This document shows positions 11,643 to 21,771 of a stretch of 64,000 nt of DNA, piece by piece. Position numbers and translations under genes: made by a program. The notes below the pieces were generated by a model. That model did no database searches. It saw only the letters and a list, made by a program, of their open reading frames with translations, and had not been told where the DNA came from. Source of the DNA: Macrolepiota albuminosa (Eukaryota; Basidiomycota; Agaricomycetes; Agaricales; Agaricaceae); the NCBI GenBank assembly GCA_027475525.1, contig JAMWFC010000082.1, forward strand, positions 682,001 through 746,000, written 5' to 3'. Position 1 is the first letter of the stretch, and the number at the start of each line of letters is the position of its first letter.

Positions 11643-12980
11643 ATGAGGTTTCCCAAATACTCCTCCATCTCCCCCATGCCATCCATAGACTATGACAGAG
11701 ACACTACAATGGTAAATCAGTCCCCTGATAGTCTGCAGCCCAGCTCCCCACTTCAAGATAACATGTCACAGGATGCACAAGAAACCCAGGCCACTCCAAT
11801 ATGGGCAGACCTCTCCTGGATCATCTGACATACCAAAAATAGTAGACTGGATAGGTTAGGCCCTGAGAGAACTAAAGACAAAGCCCCTCCCACATCACCT
11901 GCCACACTGGTTGTCTTTCCAAGACTACCAGTAACCCTTATATGCACATCTACACCTGTCAGAGGCTTCTCTGTTATACATCTGTTGATGCCGCCATGGT
12001 TCAACCTGCTCTCTGAGCAAAAGAGTAACTTTGATACCTACCCAGATCCAATGGTATGGATCTGTGACTGGCAGGCAAGTAAGGAGGCAGACTTAATGCA
12101 AGCCAGTAGCAACCTCCAAGAACTTATCTTCTGTATGGCAGGAAAAAGGGTGAAACTCTTGACTCCACAACAGGAGAAAGAGGTACTCCTATGGAGCTGC
12201 AAAAACTGCCACAAACTGCCTTACCACTTCCTGGCATCCAGTATGACAAAGGTAGCAGGAGATATATTGTTAGCTCACCTGATCATCTCAACCCTGGAGA
12301 CAACAGCCTTTATCCTTCCCTATGTCCCACAGCTACCATACCTCCTATGCACAATAGAAGGATTTATACTGAGCATATGTAGCCCAGAAGCAATAGCAGA
12401 GTCAGAATATGTAGCAATGCAGATTGCAAGGAAAACACTCCTCACCAATAAGATGCTAATCTCCCTGCTAAAGAGTAAACTAGTAGGAGACACCACATCC
12501 CAATGCAACACGATGCTGGTGACAGATATTCTAGACAGTATCAAAGCCAGACTAGTGATGGAAGAGGACTCTGTGGACAGGTCCAAGAAATTTTGAGCCA
12601 AGAAGCCCCTCTGGAACATCTTTTTCTAGACACTGCTGCCAATTACATGAATGAGTTTTTTCATCATACTACAACATATTCAGACAAAGAACTCTATCAA
12701 TATAGATTATGGAAGTGCAGCACCAGTGGATGAGGAGAAGTGCCTTTATTGTTTCAACTGCAAGAGTGCAGACCATAACCCAGCAAACTGTGCCTTCAGT
12801 ACCCTAAAAGGATGGTACAGGGACAAAGCAGCATCCAAAGTTGAAAAAACAGCAGAATTTGCATCATCAAATAAACTACAAAGATCAGGTGATTTTGAGA
12901 GGATGCAAGAAGATCACAGAGAATATTGGGGAAGAGGTGCATGGGGACAGGGCCCTTCATCCTACAGAGAGTGCCAATAA
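11643..12980 (+). pseudogene. Gag-like relic with a zinc knuckle, family unknown
   Basis: The frames 11643-11828, 11985-12596 and 12651-12980 read as one decayed protein. Its only recognisable motif is CFNCKSADHNPANC near 12755-12795, a CX2CX4HX4C zinc knuckle, followed by a charged, Gly-rich tail. A central hydrophobic stretch is undiagnosed. The size, knuckle position and surroundings suggest a retroelement gag; no pol domain follows before the family A LTR at 13373. It could be the internal part of the family A element, but nothing proves the link. Confidence 0.4.
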
Positions 12981-13372
12981 TAAAAAGTCTTGAAGTATAC
13001 TGATAGAATGTACATAGCACAAAAGAATGTCATAATCAAATAAACACCTGTCTTAAACGTGCCTATTGGAGAGATGAATTTACTGGGCTTACAAGTGACA
13101 GGTAATTTTTCTAGGGCCACCTAAGTGAGCTAGGTTAAGTCCAGATGGTATTGTATTTACAAGGGTTAGGCCATGTGATGATTCTGCTGAAGCACTGTGG
13201 CTCTGCCATGGAGCAAGACTCAAAACACCAAATTTGACAGCATATATATTGATTTACAAACATAGGAAGATCTACAAGGCAACAGACACACTCCCCTCTG
13301 GAAAGGAGTGTGTGTGCTTTTAACCATCAACCACACCCTCAACAACATTACAAAAGGGATCGGTGATGGGTC
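12981..13372. other. Short spacer between gag relic and family A LTR
   Basis: About 390 bp without a supported frame. The last bases before the LTR (aaaagggatcggtgatggg) are purine-rich and could be a polypurine tract, which would make the LTR at 13373 a 3' LTR of the relic upstream. This is weak evidence. Confidence 0.3.
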
Positions 13373-13870
13373 TGTAAGGGCAACCTCTAGAGGCTGTGGC
13401 TCAGTCACACAGCTGGCAGAGGGAGATCCAAAGTGTATTAGAATATATACTGACAATATCATGATAGCTACTCATCTGGCAGAGGAAGATCCAAAGAGAA
13501 CAAGTCTAGGGATTTCCTATGCCAGGTTGGACACTTCTGGGGCCTCTGAAGCATGGGAAACAACTGTACAGTACAACAAAACCTTAAAAACTCAAAAATT
13601 GCCTACACAAACAATTGCACAAATAAGGGGCAAACTCTGGCAAACTCTGGCTTATATAAGCAGTCTGGAAGTGGTGCTGAGGGGCCCACACTTGTCTGAA
13701 TGGTAGCTAAAGAACCAGAGCACCTCAAGGGCTGAGAGTAGTACTAACAGATAGTGTTGAAAGAATAGAAACAGTAAAATGAAATAATGTCAGAAGAAAT
13801 AAGAGAATGAATGAAGGGAGAGTGAAGAGATAAGGAGTGAGAAAAGGAAGAAATGAGGAGTCCCCTGACA
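13373..13870 (+). repeat. LTR, family A, no target duplication
   Basis: 498-bp copy with TGTAAGG..CCTGACA ends, nearly identical to the 8324 copy apart from lacking the 77-bp duplication. The flanks GGGTC (13368-13372) and CTTAG (13871-13875) do not match. It is therefore either a former 3' LTR of an element whose 5' LTR is lost or a product of recombination between two insertions. Confidence 0.88.
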
Positions 13871-15470
13871 CTTAGAGGGAGCCAATAGGCAATTGGTCTT
13901 CTAAGACCTACACCAACCAAATACTGACAAGCATTACTGAGAGTAGAAGGGTCAGGAGAAAATAGGGACGGCATGATAATGGTGGATAAGTCAGGGTCTT
14001 AATATGGAGAAATACAATACCTTACTATACTGTGTGACCTAGAACACAATACCCAAGCAATATGCATGTAAAAATAGGTCTCAAAAAATAAAAGGGTTCA
14101 TCATCATCATCAATTGATGTTGAGGTGCAGGTGACATAAGAACCTCAACAGAAATGTTCAACATATTTCAATTTTCCAAGATGATAACACCCCAGTTGAT
14201 GGGCTCAGCTCTGCAAATGCCTGACATAGTAACAGCTTTGAGTGATAGGGAGCATCCTTAAATGCAGGAAATGACCCAGAAGAAGGATAATGCAAAAGAA
14301 TGATCCACTACTAGAAAGTCTGTTGCCCAGAGACATGGAGAAGGAGCCAGAGAGCATATAAAGTTAGAGGCAGTTACTGAGGATAGCTTGGCCACCTGAG
14401 CATTTCATATCAGCTTCAGTCATTATTAGAATCTGATAATCTGCAGATGTGAGAACTAGGAGACACAGTAAGTATTATTCCTCAGTCTCGTGTAAGTGAC
14501 TGAAATGCTACCTAGGAGACACAGTAAGTATTATTCTAGGATAGCGTTAGTTGTGTATGTGGATACGTAGATGTTATTTACGCACCCTCAGTCTCGTGTA
14601 AGTGACTGAGGGTTGTTTCTATGTCGAGTCTGTATTTATATGTTCATGAGACAATGGTAGCATTGTTCGTTATGCGTGCGGTACGATATGAAGGGGTGGC
14701 CACCAGTGTGACAGGTGGCCATTAGTGTGAAATATGTGAAGGGGTCGAATCGAGGCCGTCATATGACGTCGTAGTTGATGGTGTCCTGATCTTCGACATG
14801 CTAACAGTCATGGCTGGGGAGAAGCTGGTTGATCATGTTCATGTCATCTGTGGATATCTGGAGGTCCTCCATATCAGGGAGGAGGGAAGCGAGGGGCTCT
14901 TCATGTCTTCATTTTACCCCTCTATATCTGATGCATTATGTGTGTGTCAGAAATGTAGGGGAACTGTAGATTCTTCACACTAGGGGGAGAGAGATCATCA
15001 ATGGGGATGGGCTTAGTATGCCCCCATTGGAATCCATTCCAGATGTGGTTCGTGTGTCTGATATGTGTTTTCTTTTCCTGTTGTGCTTTTTGACTTGTTT
15101 TTGCCTTTCTGGACTGTTCACTTGGGAGCACCTTCTCTGGTTGTCAGGCTGGTGCATAATAAGGTGGGGTGTGGGGGCATGGGTTTGGTTGGCCTTTGAA
15201 AGACGTATTTCAGCCCTCTAGGCACGGTAGAGGCATTCAATGGGGGAGGGGGGCCGACTTTTCTGCGTGTCAGGCCATCCTGTCAGAGGTGGGATGTGGC
15301 ATACCGGCGTGTCATGTACAGCCGCAGCAGCCAGTGTCAGCTTGTGGTAGTTTATGATTTATTTTTTGATTACTTGTCCGAAGCGAAACTCATAGGGAAA
15401 CAAATCACAATATCTGTACTATAAAAAAAGCGTTTTGACTACGCGGGAACCAGTGAATGGCAGATGACAA
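13871..15470. other. Intergenic region without supported genes
   Basis: No conserved coding sequence on either strand. CpG content rises after about 14550, marking the change from transposon-derived to gene-island sequence. It contains a TCATCA microsatellite at about 14099-14114 and the duplicated/inverted sequence described at 14456-14612. The right part lies downstream of the steroid-reductase family gene and presumably contains its 3' UTR. Confidence 0.45.
14456..14612. repeat. Direct duplications and a perfect stem-loop
   Basis: CTAGGAGACACAGTAAG recurs at 14456 and 14512 (period 56), and CTCAGTCTCGTGTAAGTGAC recurs twice. The second occurrence lies in a hairpin at 14585-14612: ccctcagtc, a 10-nt loop, then gactgaggg. 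The 27933-27981 LTR of copia-3 has a similar cctcagt..actgagg hairpin, so this may be a fragment of a related LTR. Confidence 0.5.
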
Positions 15471-16427
15471 TCAAACAAAGAATGGAATCACAGCGCGGCG
15501 CTCAGGTGGGTATGTAGGTCCGAAACGAGTACGATACCACTGGTGTCCTCTGATAGCACGTGGAAGCATCAGAAGCACTTCATTGATTAAAAAAATATAC
15601 GGCGGAGTGAGCGAAGGCATAAATGAAATTGCAGGCGCCTCGATGACACGTCGCAGGATTCCAAAGACTGAGAGGGGAGAAAAAGAGAGCGAAAGCGAAG
15701 AGATGCGGGGAAATGGTGAAGCGGCAAGTGCGAAACCCGCCCACTCGACCCATTCACAGAGGTAGTTTGGATACGACACGAGTGCGAAGAACCCGCCATG
15801 CGGGATTGCATAGTGCTCCGTGCTGGCGCCATCGCGCGCCTTGCCCTTTGAGCGGGCATTGCGCCGTATAGTAAGGAGAATTTCGTCATGCCAGATGTTA
15901 CCGGCAGCACCCAAAGCCCAAATGACAATACCCCAAAGAAAGGTTGGTCGCAACGCGGCATGCGCAAGGTAGGTCTGAGCAGCGGGTGAGGCGAGGTAAG
16001 TGCCGAGGAGGTAACCGTTGATGAGGTTGAAAGAAACGCCTGAGATTGGCACGGAGATGTGGGCTTTCGAACGGGAGGGCGTGCGCAATGGGGAGAGAAG
16101 GGCACGGTTAAGATAGTGTAGGAGGTAGAGCGAAGCCAGGAGAGATTGGGAAGAGAAAATAGGGGGTCTTGTAGAAGAAGTAGAGAAGAAGTAGAGGAAG
16201 GAAGTAGGCGCGACTAGTTCCATTACAATCCATGACTTTATCCCTACAAATACATCACTTAAGCCAAAAACTTTTGTAGAGATTCAGAGCGCACCATCAA
16301 CGAGAAAAATGCTCGACTGATTACTGGGTGTGAAGCGGCCAAAGGGAGCATTTATCAGGAAGGTTATAGGAGAAACAGCACAAGAAGTCAATACGAAGGA
16401 TTTCCGCGCAATATCATAGAATGACAT
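15471..16427 (-). CDS. Steroid 5-alpha-reductase family protein
   Basis: Two exons, 16427-16295 and 16243-15471, separated by a 51-nt intron (gtgcgc..tttgtag), encode 301 aa. The start is the ATG opening MSFYDIARKSF. The joined sequence PFGRFTP..SSIFLVDGIKSWIVME matches the N-terminus of 3-oxo-5-alpha-steroid 4-dehydrogenase family proteins. The C-terminus has the family signature HGGFF..VSYPNYLCEWVEW (about residues 192-212), NEVLLMLPRAIRGHQWY and a terminal YPPERRAVIPFFV. Members are polytopic ER-membrane NADPH-dependent reductases that reduce a double bond conjugated to a carbonyl in steroid or enoyl-CoA/polyprenol-type substrates. Several hydrophobic segments fit this. The substrate in this fungus cannot be deduced. 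Length and frame are normal, so the gene looks functional. Confidence 0.9.
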
Positions 16428-17329
16428 GATGACAGCGTATTCCAACCAGTTTCAAATCCAGCCGTGAGAGTGACCAATACTGATCAGGTAAACTCCAATA
16501 CTTATACCCTTTTCTCACAATTACTGGCTTAAACGTACTCAGTCTCCAGGTCCCATAGGTTCCTTTGGTACTCACTCAATCGTAAGCTCAGAAGACAGAG
16601 GAGAGGAAAGGAGACTCGAGGAGAACGCATGGTTCTGAACATATGCCTCGAGGTGGGATATCGCAGGTCATTCTGGATTAAATTGTCCCCAGCGTCCTCT
16701 TGTCCGCTCGGGCAGGTGTATCAGAAACTAGATTTCGGTGTCGCACTTTTAATCAAAGCCCTTTTGCTCGCCTTCGATTTGAAGTAGAGCAGCAATCGAT
16801 TACTATGGAAGCAAGCCCGAGTTATAATCAACGCTTGGTCATTATAACGGCTGTTTAGAAGTTCGGGTTGGATCTGAATCTAGTCCAGCTAGGATTGGCC
16901 TCAACTTGCCGCGCGACTTGATTGACAACAACTTGCGGATGGGCATCTATCGAGTTTATCCAAACTGCTGACAGTGCTGTGAAGGTTCTCTGACGTTGTT
17001 GCATCGCCTGCCTTCTTCTCATCTCTTCCTGCACATCATCTCTTTCTCTCAGCCGTTCAACCTCGCAATGATCGGATTAGGCCTCACGCCATCTTCGCCT
17101 ATCGCTATGAGATTTTGGACGATTACCTAAAGGTCTCCATTTCCAAGTTTTGCGATGCGGTTGTCATTGCAACTATTTGACTAACAGTCCTACCTAGGAT
17201 TACGCACAAAGTATAGTCGAAGAAAGTCTGGAGAGAACACTGAGAGAATACTCGTGTATGGAACGTATATCTTGACGAATCGCAGAACTTACAAAGGTAT
17301 CAAAGTATCATCGACGGTCTCTTAAGTCT
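16428..17329. other. Upstream region of reductase gene; no clear gene
   Basis: CpG-normal sequence likely containing the promoter of the minus-strand reductase gene. On the plus strand, around 17085-17240, two short pieces (AIFAYRYEILDDYLK, then DYAQSIVEESLERTL after a possible gtctcc..ctag intron) could be exons of an unrecognised gene or of the DUF6535-like relic downstream. Not strong enough to call. Confidence 0.35.
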
Positions 17330-17826
17330 TTGTGGGTCTTTGCAGATGGTCTTTTCTTGCTCTTTCTTGACTACGAAATAGACGACTGTGTTTCTGCGAT
17401 AATCACGATGCAGCCGGAGAACGCCAAGATACTTGTCCCTGGGGCCGGAGTTACACGTCAACAGACCTCTCGAGTCGACGAATTATTTTTCACTAGCCTC
17501 GCATTGTCGCTATTGACTGTCCTTCTCACTGTCCTGGTCAAGCAGCGAATTGTATTTATATTCGAAACATACAGCTGATGCAAAGTGAAAGGTATATACA
17601 TCGACCGTCTCTGCAGTTTTCCAGAATTGCGCCCTCATTCGGCATTATCGTTTTCAAGTTCTCAAGTGGACACTTGGTGACATCATCGAGAGTCTTCTTT
17701 CAAAGTTCCAAAGTCCAGTTGCCATCTTCTTCGTCGGGTTAGTTATCTATGTCTCACGATTTTCCACTCCTAGGTGGGGCAGTTACTTTGATAAACTGCT
17801 ATCCCATTTCTATCCTATTTAGGTAC
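17330..17826 (+). pseudogene. DUF6535-like membrane protein fragment
   Basis: The 17330-17578 frame contains SRVDELFFTSLALSLLTVLLTVLVKQ, and a second piece at about 17620-17820 reads CALIRHYRFQVLKWTLGDIIE followed by IFFVGLVIY. Both match, in the right order and spacing, the transmembrane core of the DUF6535 family (R-N-LFFLSLALSLTTALLAILVKQW, then ARIRHFRYxGLxxW..IIE..LFFVGLxxFL). These are agaricomycete membrane proteins of unknown function, often in large families. The pieces need at least one intron and lack the usual N- and C-terminal parts, so this is a truncated or decayed copy, or a gene whose splicing I cannot resolve. Confidence 0.55.
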
Positions 17827-18814
17827 CTATACGCCTTGACTGTCCATATCGCCTGACCTGCCATATTCCCTTAACTCAGCCGGAAGATCGTTCGTTTTTC
17901 AGAAACATCGGAAAGATGCCTTCGTGCCTCTGAAGCTTTGAGACATCCTTGAGATGCAGTCGGCCCCTTAATTTGTGGCTTTTCTGCACACAAGAAAAAA
18001 TGATCTACTGGATCCCCATCTCAATTGACAGGCGATACCTTGAACTGATTCCAAGCCAGTCGTCCAACTACTCCATACGACAAGTAATTATTTCTGAAGC
18101 CTTTCCGAGCTGGCCATCGAATGGGAGTTTCGTCACCGGACTAAAATATAGTATTAGAACACGGTTTGTTCTCCCTTGCAGTTCAATATACCTTCGACAA
18201 ATTTTTGGATATGGCGTCGCAATGGACTAATGAGACGACCTCTCGTTTGCGCTATTTCAAACCAGCTTGGACACTTACACCTTGACTACTAGCTAGTTGG
18301 ATCGTCCTCTCACTTTTTTTACTGAAATATCTTCTGCATTAGAATTGACCTGTTGCTGGAAGGGACTTTGCTTCACCGGCTGGCAAAACACACGGGAAAT
18401 AAGAGCACATTGCTTATGTTTTGGATACATGGATTCGATCCCAATCTACACCCTCTTGCGGCTGCCGTCATTACTTTTGTTTTGAAAGAGAACCCCTCTC
18501 ACATCTGTTGTCAAGATATTATTACATAGGGAAGATGCAGGACGAGCACGTCGATATTGCACAATCCAAGGGCAGTCACACATCTTTCAGTACCTGGAAC
18601 ATTGTCAGACTGTCAGAGTAGAACCAAATCCAGTTTTCTTGACATTCAAATACTCAACCGTCTTGATCACTTGCTAGATAATTACTCTTGTGTCTTCTAG
18701 TCTCAATATTCATAGCAGATGCCTGTGCTCATGAGTACCATGAGTGTTTGCGAATGTTCTTGATTCGTGCAAACAGAAAACACCGAGAATCGTGCTGCGA
18801 CGTCTATCAATGCC
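17827..18814. other. Unassigned region downstream of GMC gene
   Basis: Short frames on the plus strand (18297-18485, 18421-18621) show no family I recognise and may be remnants of the C-terminal part of the DUF6535-like gene. The distal end would hold the 3' UTR of the minus-strand GMC gene. Confidence 0.35.
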
Positions 18815-21172
18815 TCACCATGCAGCCTTAATCAAATCAGACCCTCTTTCCCCCACGACGTACGTAGCAACCTGAGTATGTGCAGCAGGAACTAACGGCT
18901 GTGAGCATCACCCAATCAGTCTTTCTATACAACCCGAACACAGGTAAACTAGACTCACGATGACCGACGAGTCAACAATTCGAAGGCCCGCGACCTTTTT
19001 CACCCTCAAATCCGGATCCACTACCCCATAGCTTGCACCCTTGGCCGACATCGACGCCGTACCGACTATATGCGACACGGTGATCGCTGAATTACGGATA
19101 AAAGTGTCCAGTTCGTCGTCGGTGACGGCGGTATCGACGAGCTTGATGACGTAGTCTGCAAAGGCGGGTGCCTGAGCGAATCGGCGAGAGGCACGGATAG
19201 CTTCACGCATGACAAAGATGTCGAAGGGGGAATCGAGAAGGTTCGGATTGACGATTGGCGGGTCGAAGGGGTTACTGGAGTTTATTAAGACGCTACCACC
19301 TGGATATGGACAAATGAGATGTAGTTGAGTTGTTCAGTGCTCACATTCAATGTGAAACGTACGTGATAGAGGTGTTACCACCGCTGTGCCGATCACCATG
19401 AAGTTGCCTGTGGCAGGTATGAGCAGGCGTATCGCGCCGTTCTGTGAAGACGTTTAATGAGCATAAAGCAAAGGAAGGAATACATACAACGATGAGGAAC
19501 TCATAATGAGCACCATGTGGACCGGCCGAGGGATCTTTGAACTCGTTGAAAATCGTCGAATTATCTGAAAGACGCAGCCAGCCTGCGGTATTGAACATGC
19601 CGGCAGCATATGGCCCCATGTGCGTCGCGTTCCACTCCTTAGTCGGCTCTTCCATCAAATTAGCATTCCGCACAGCCGTCTCGAAAGTATCCGTGGAATT
19701 GACAAGCCAGGTGTTCGCTACAAACGCATGGTCTGTCAGGTTTTGCCCCACTGAAGGGAGATGTACGAGTGGCTTGATACCGACTTTGGAGAGATGCGCG
19801 GAATCTCCAATGCCGGAATTTTGAAGGATATGTGGGGTGCCGAGAGCACCGCCAGATAAAATTACTTCTTTTTTGGCGACAATTCTTCTACGCGGTCCAT
19901 CTAGTTGCGAAAAAGATCAGGCGATGTTCAATGCAATACGCCCAGGCCCACCTCCAAGACTTGCGTCGTCTGCGAACTCCACACCCCTAAAGACTGGAAA
20001 TCCTTTCGCAGTGCCAGTTCGGAATACGCGTGTCACCCTGCGTCGTCTGCGAACTCCACACCCCTAAAGACTGGAAATCCTTTCGCAGTGCCAGTTCGGA
20101 ATACGCGTGTCACCCGAGAACCGGTCAATACGTGTAGATTCGGTCGTTGTACGAATTTCGGAGCAAGATAGGATACTGCGGAGCTGCTTCGTACTCCAGC
20201 ATTGATGGTGGACTGCGTCCAACCTGGGATGGTGTGATTTGATTAGTTAAAGTTAAACGGGAGGAACTAACCGATGCCGATTGTATTCCCAGAATTCATA
20301 TCCAGATTGAAAGGGAATTCCGGAAGCTCCGATGTCGCCTGAATCACCCTGCGATCAAAGGAGTATACAAACCCCGGAAGGCTGACAGCGTTTATGCCTT
20401 GGAAGCTATGTACAGATGGGTCGAATTCTCCCGTAGTGTTGTGGTGGTCTGCGGGTGCAGTCCATTTTTCGTTCTTCAGGGCACATTGTAAATGAAAAGA
20501 TGTTCACGGTAAGGAAAGACGTACTTTACGGAGATATTGCTGGATGTTGTTCCACGACCACCCGCTATCCTTGGTCAAATTGGCATATCGATCATAATCA
20601 TCGGAAGAACCACGCGTGTATGCAAGACCATCTGGCAAGTAAAAATATTGAATGCAGATGTCTGTAAATAGGCGGACAGACACGGCGTACTCATGGAGCT
20701 GGTGCCACCAAGAATATGGCCCTGTGGGTAGCTCATGGACCGCCCACCCAAGCCCGGAATCGATGAAGTCGTATAGTTCCAGTCCGCGGGCGTGTTAAAA
20801 AGACGGCTGTTGAAGAAGGGCACCTCTGAGTTGAAGACACCGACATTACTTTAAGAAATATGTATTAGCTGCCAAGGTCAATTTCTATAGTCGAAGCAGC
20901 CTTACGTTCCCCCAGCCTCAATGACTAGTACAGAGTAACGAGGATTTTCAGTCAACCGATTCGCAACAACGAGACCAGCAGTTCCACCTATCGTTACACT
21001 AATACATCAGTGTTTACCATATACACACAAGGATAAGCAACACATTACCTCCAACAATCACAAAGTCAAAACCGGTACGAGGCAGGTCTTCAGGCCGCGC
21101 CACGATCGCAGCCAAAGAAGACTTGGCCAACACAGCAGCAAGAAATATTTGCTTGAGGGGAAAGAACAACAT
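18815..21172 (-). CDS. GMC oxidoreductase (aryl-alcohol-oxidase-like), secreted; frame broken by a 77-bp duplication
   Basis: Ten exons can be followed from ATG at 21172 to TGA at 18815, with nine introns of about 45-63 nt. An N-terminal hydrophobic signal peptide ([16 protein letters not shown]) precedes the FAD-binding Rossmann motif [16 protein letters not shown]. Then come EAGGT, DWNYTT, the GMC signature [27 protein letters not shown], the second signature [35 protein letters not shown] and the C-terminal [17 protein letters not shown] with both family catalytic histidines. Such FAD enzymes oxidise alcohols extracellularly and produce H2O2, for example for lignin-degrading peroxidases. 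The tandem repeat at 19962-20115 puts a TGA straight after FADDAG; dropping one unit restores the frame exactly. I therefore treat the gene as probably intact and the repeat as suspect. Confidence 0.9.
19962..20115. repeat. Exact 77-bp tandem duplication inside the GMC exon
   Basis: Units 19962-20038 and 20039-20115 are identical over all 77 bases, and the bases just outside differ. As 77 is not a multiple of 3, the frame shifts and a stop follows. The only splicing rescue I see is a weak gtgaca..ctttag 50-nt intron. Confidence 0.97.
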
Positions 21173-21311
21173 AGTAGATTGATTCGTGTATTAGGCCGCC
21201 TGAGGCGACCTGTTGTAATCCAGAGCATAATCAATAACTGCTACCTGGCTTCTTAAGTTGCATAAGTTCCCATTGGCGGATGCTCCGCGAAGTAGAAGTT
21301 AAAGGACCCCT

Positions 21312-21327
21312 GGCAATTCACCCAAAT
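21312..21327. repeat. Short dispersed motif GGCAATTCACCCAAAT
   Basis: Occurs here, at 40845-40860, and in shorter form at 39878-39892, each time close to an AGACCTGCACC or GGTGCAGGTCTT sequence. Probably the end of a small non-autonomous element; its full extent is not resolved. Confidence 0.5.
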
Positions 21328-21447
21328 GCCTGATCCGGGTGCAGGTCTTTTGTCCCAAAAAGGAAATGAGGCCTGATTCAGGTCTAATTGTCCAAACATA
21401 GTAATCAGGCCTGAGTCAAGCCTCAATATTTGTCAGACGGTTATTAT

Positions 21448-21653
21448 CCTTCTTTGAACTTCGTCGCTCTTCGTGCACAATTATAAGTGTATATACGCGC
21501 TAGAGCTATTACAAATATGACACTACTTGTTAACAATTGCTGGTTTGGGCGAGACCCGTTGCGGGTTACTCCGGACCCTCGCGTTAGCCGTTCTGCCAAG
21601 ATAAAGACGAACATGAACATGGCTGGAAGAAAAATGGGTCAGCCGCGATTCCC
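21448..21653. repeat. Terminal direct repeat of the YR retroelement
   Basis: About 200 bp from CTTCTTTGAACTTCG to GCCGCGATTCCC. It is the CpG-rich counterpart of 42888-43084 and 43614-43810; all three share GGTTTGGGC-AGACCC and AAAGA..GGGTCAGC blocks. Its place 3' of the recombinase ORF fits the A2 part of split direct repeats. Confidence 0.75.
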
Positions 21654-21771
21654 CTTCAGAGAATTTTAGGAGACCACGACACATCGCGTGATGACTATGC
21701 GATTCCCCAAAAACTAGTGTGGCTCCTAGGTTCTGTAACGACGGAGAAATGGACTCACTCTGGTGTAAGGC

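Noticed and set aside
15587..16105. 172-codon minus-strand ORF overlapping the steroid-reductase family gene
   Set aside because: Out-of-frame shadow of the CDS at 15471-16427, which has clear family motifs.
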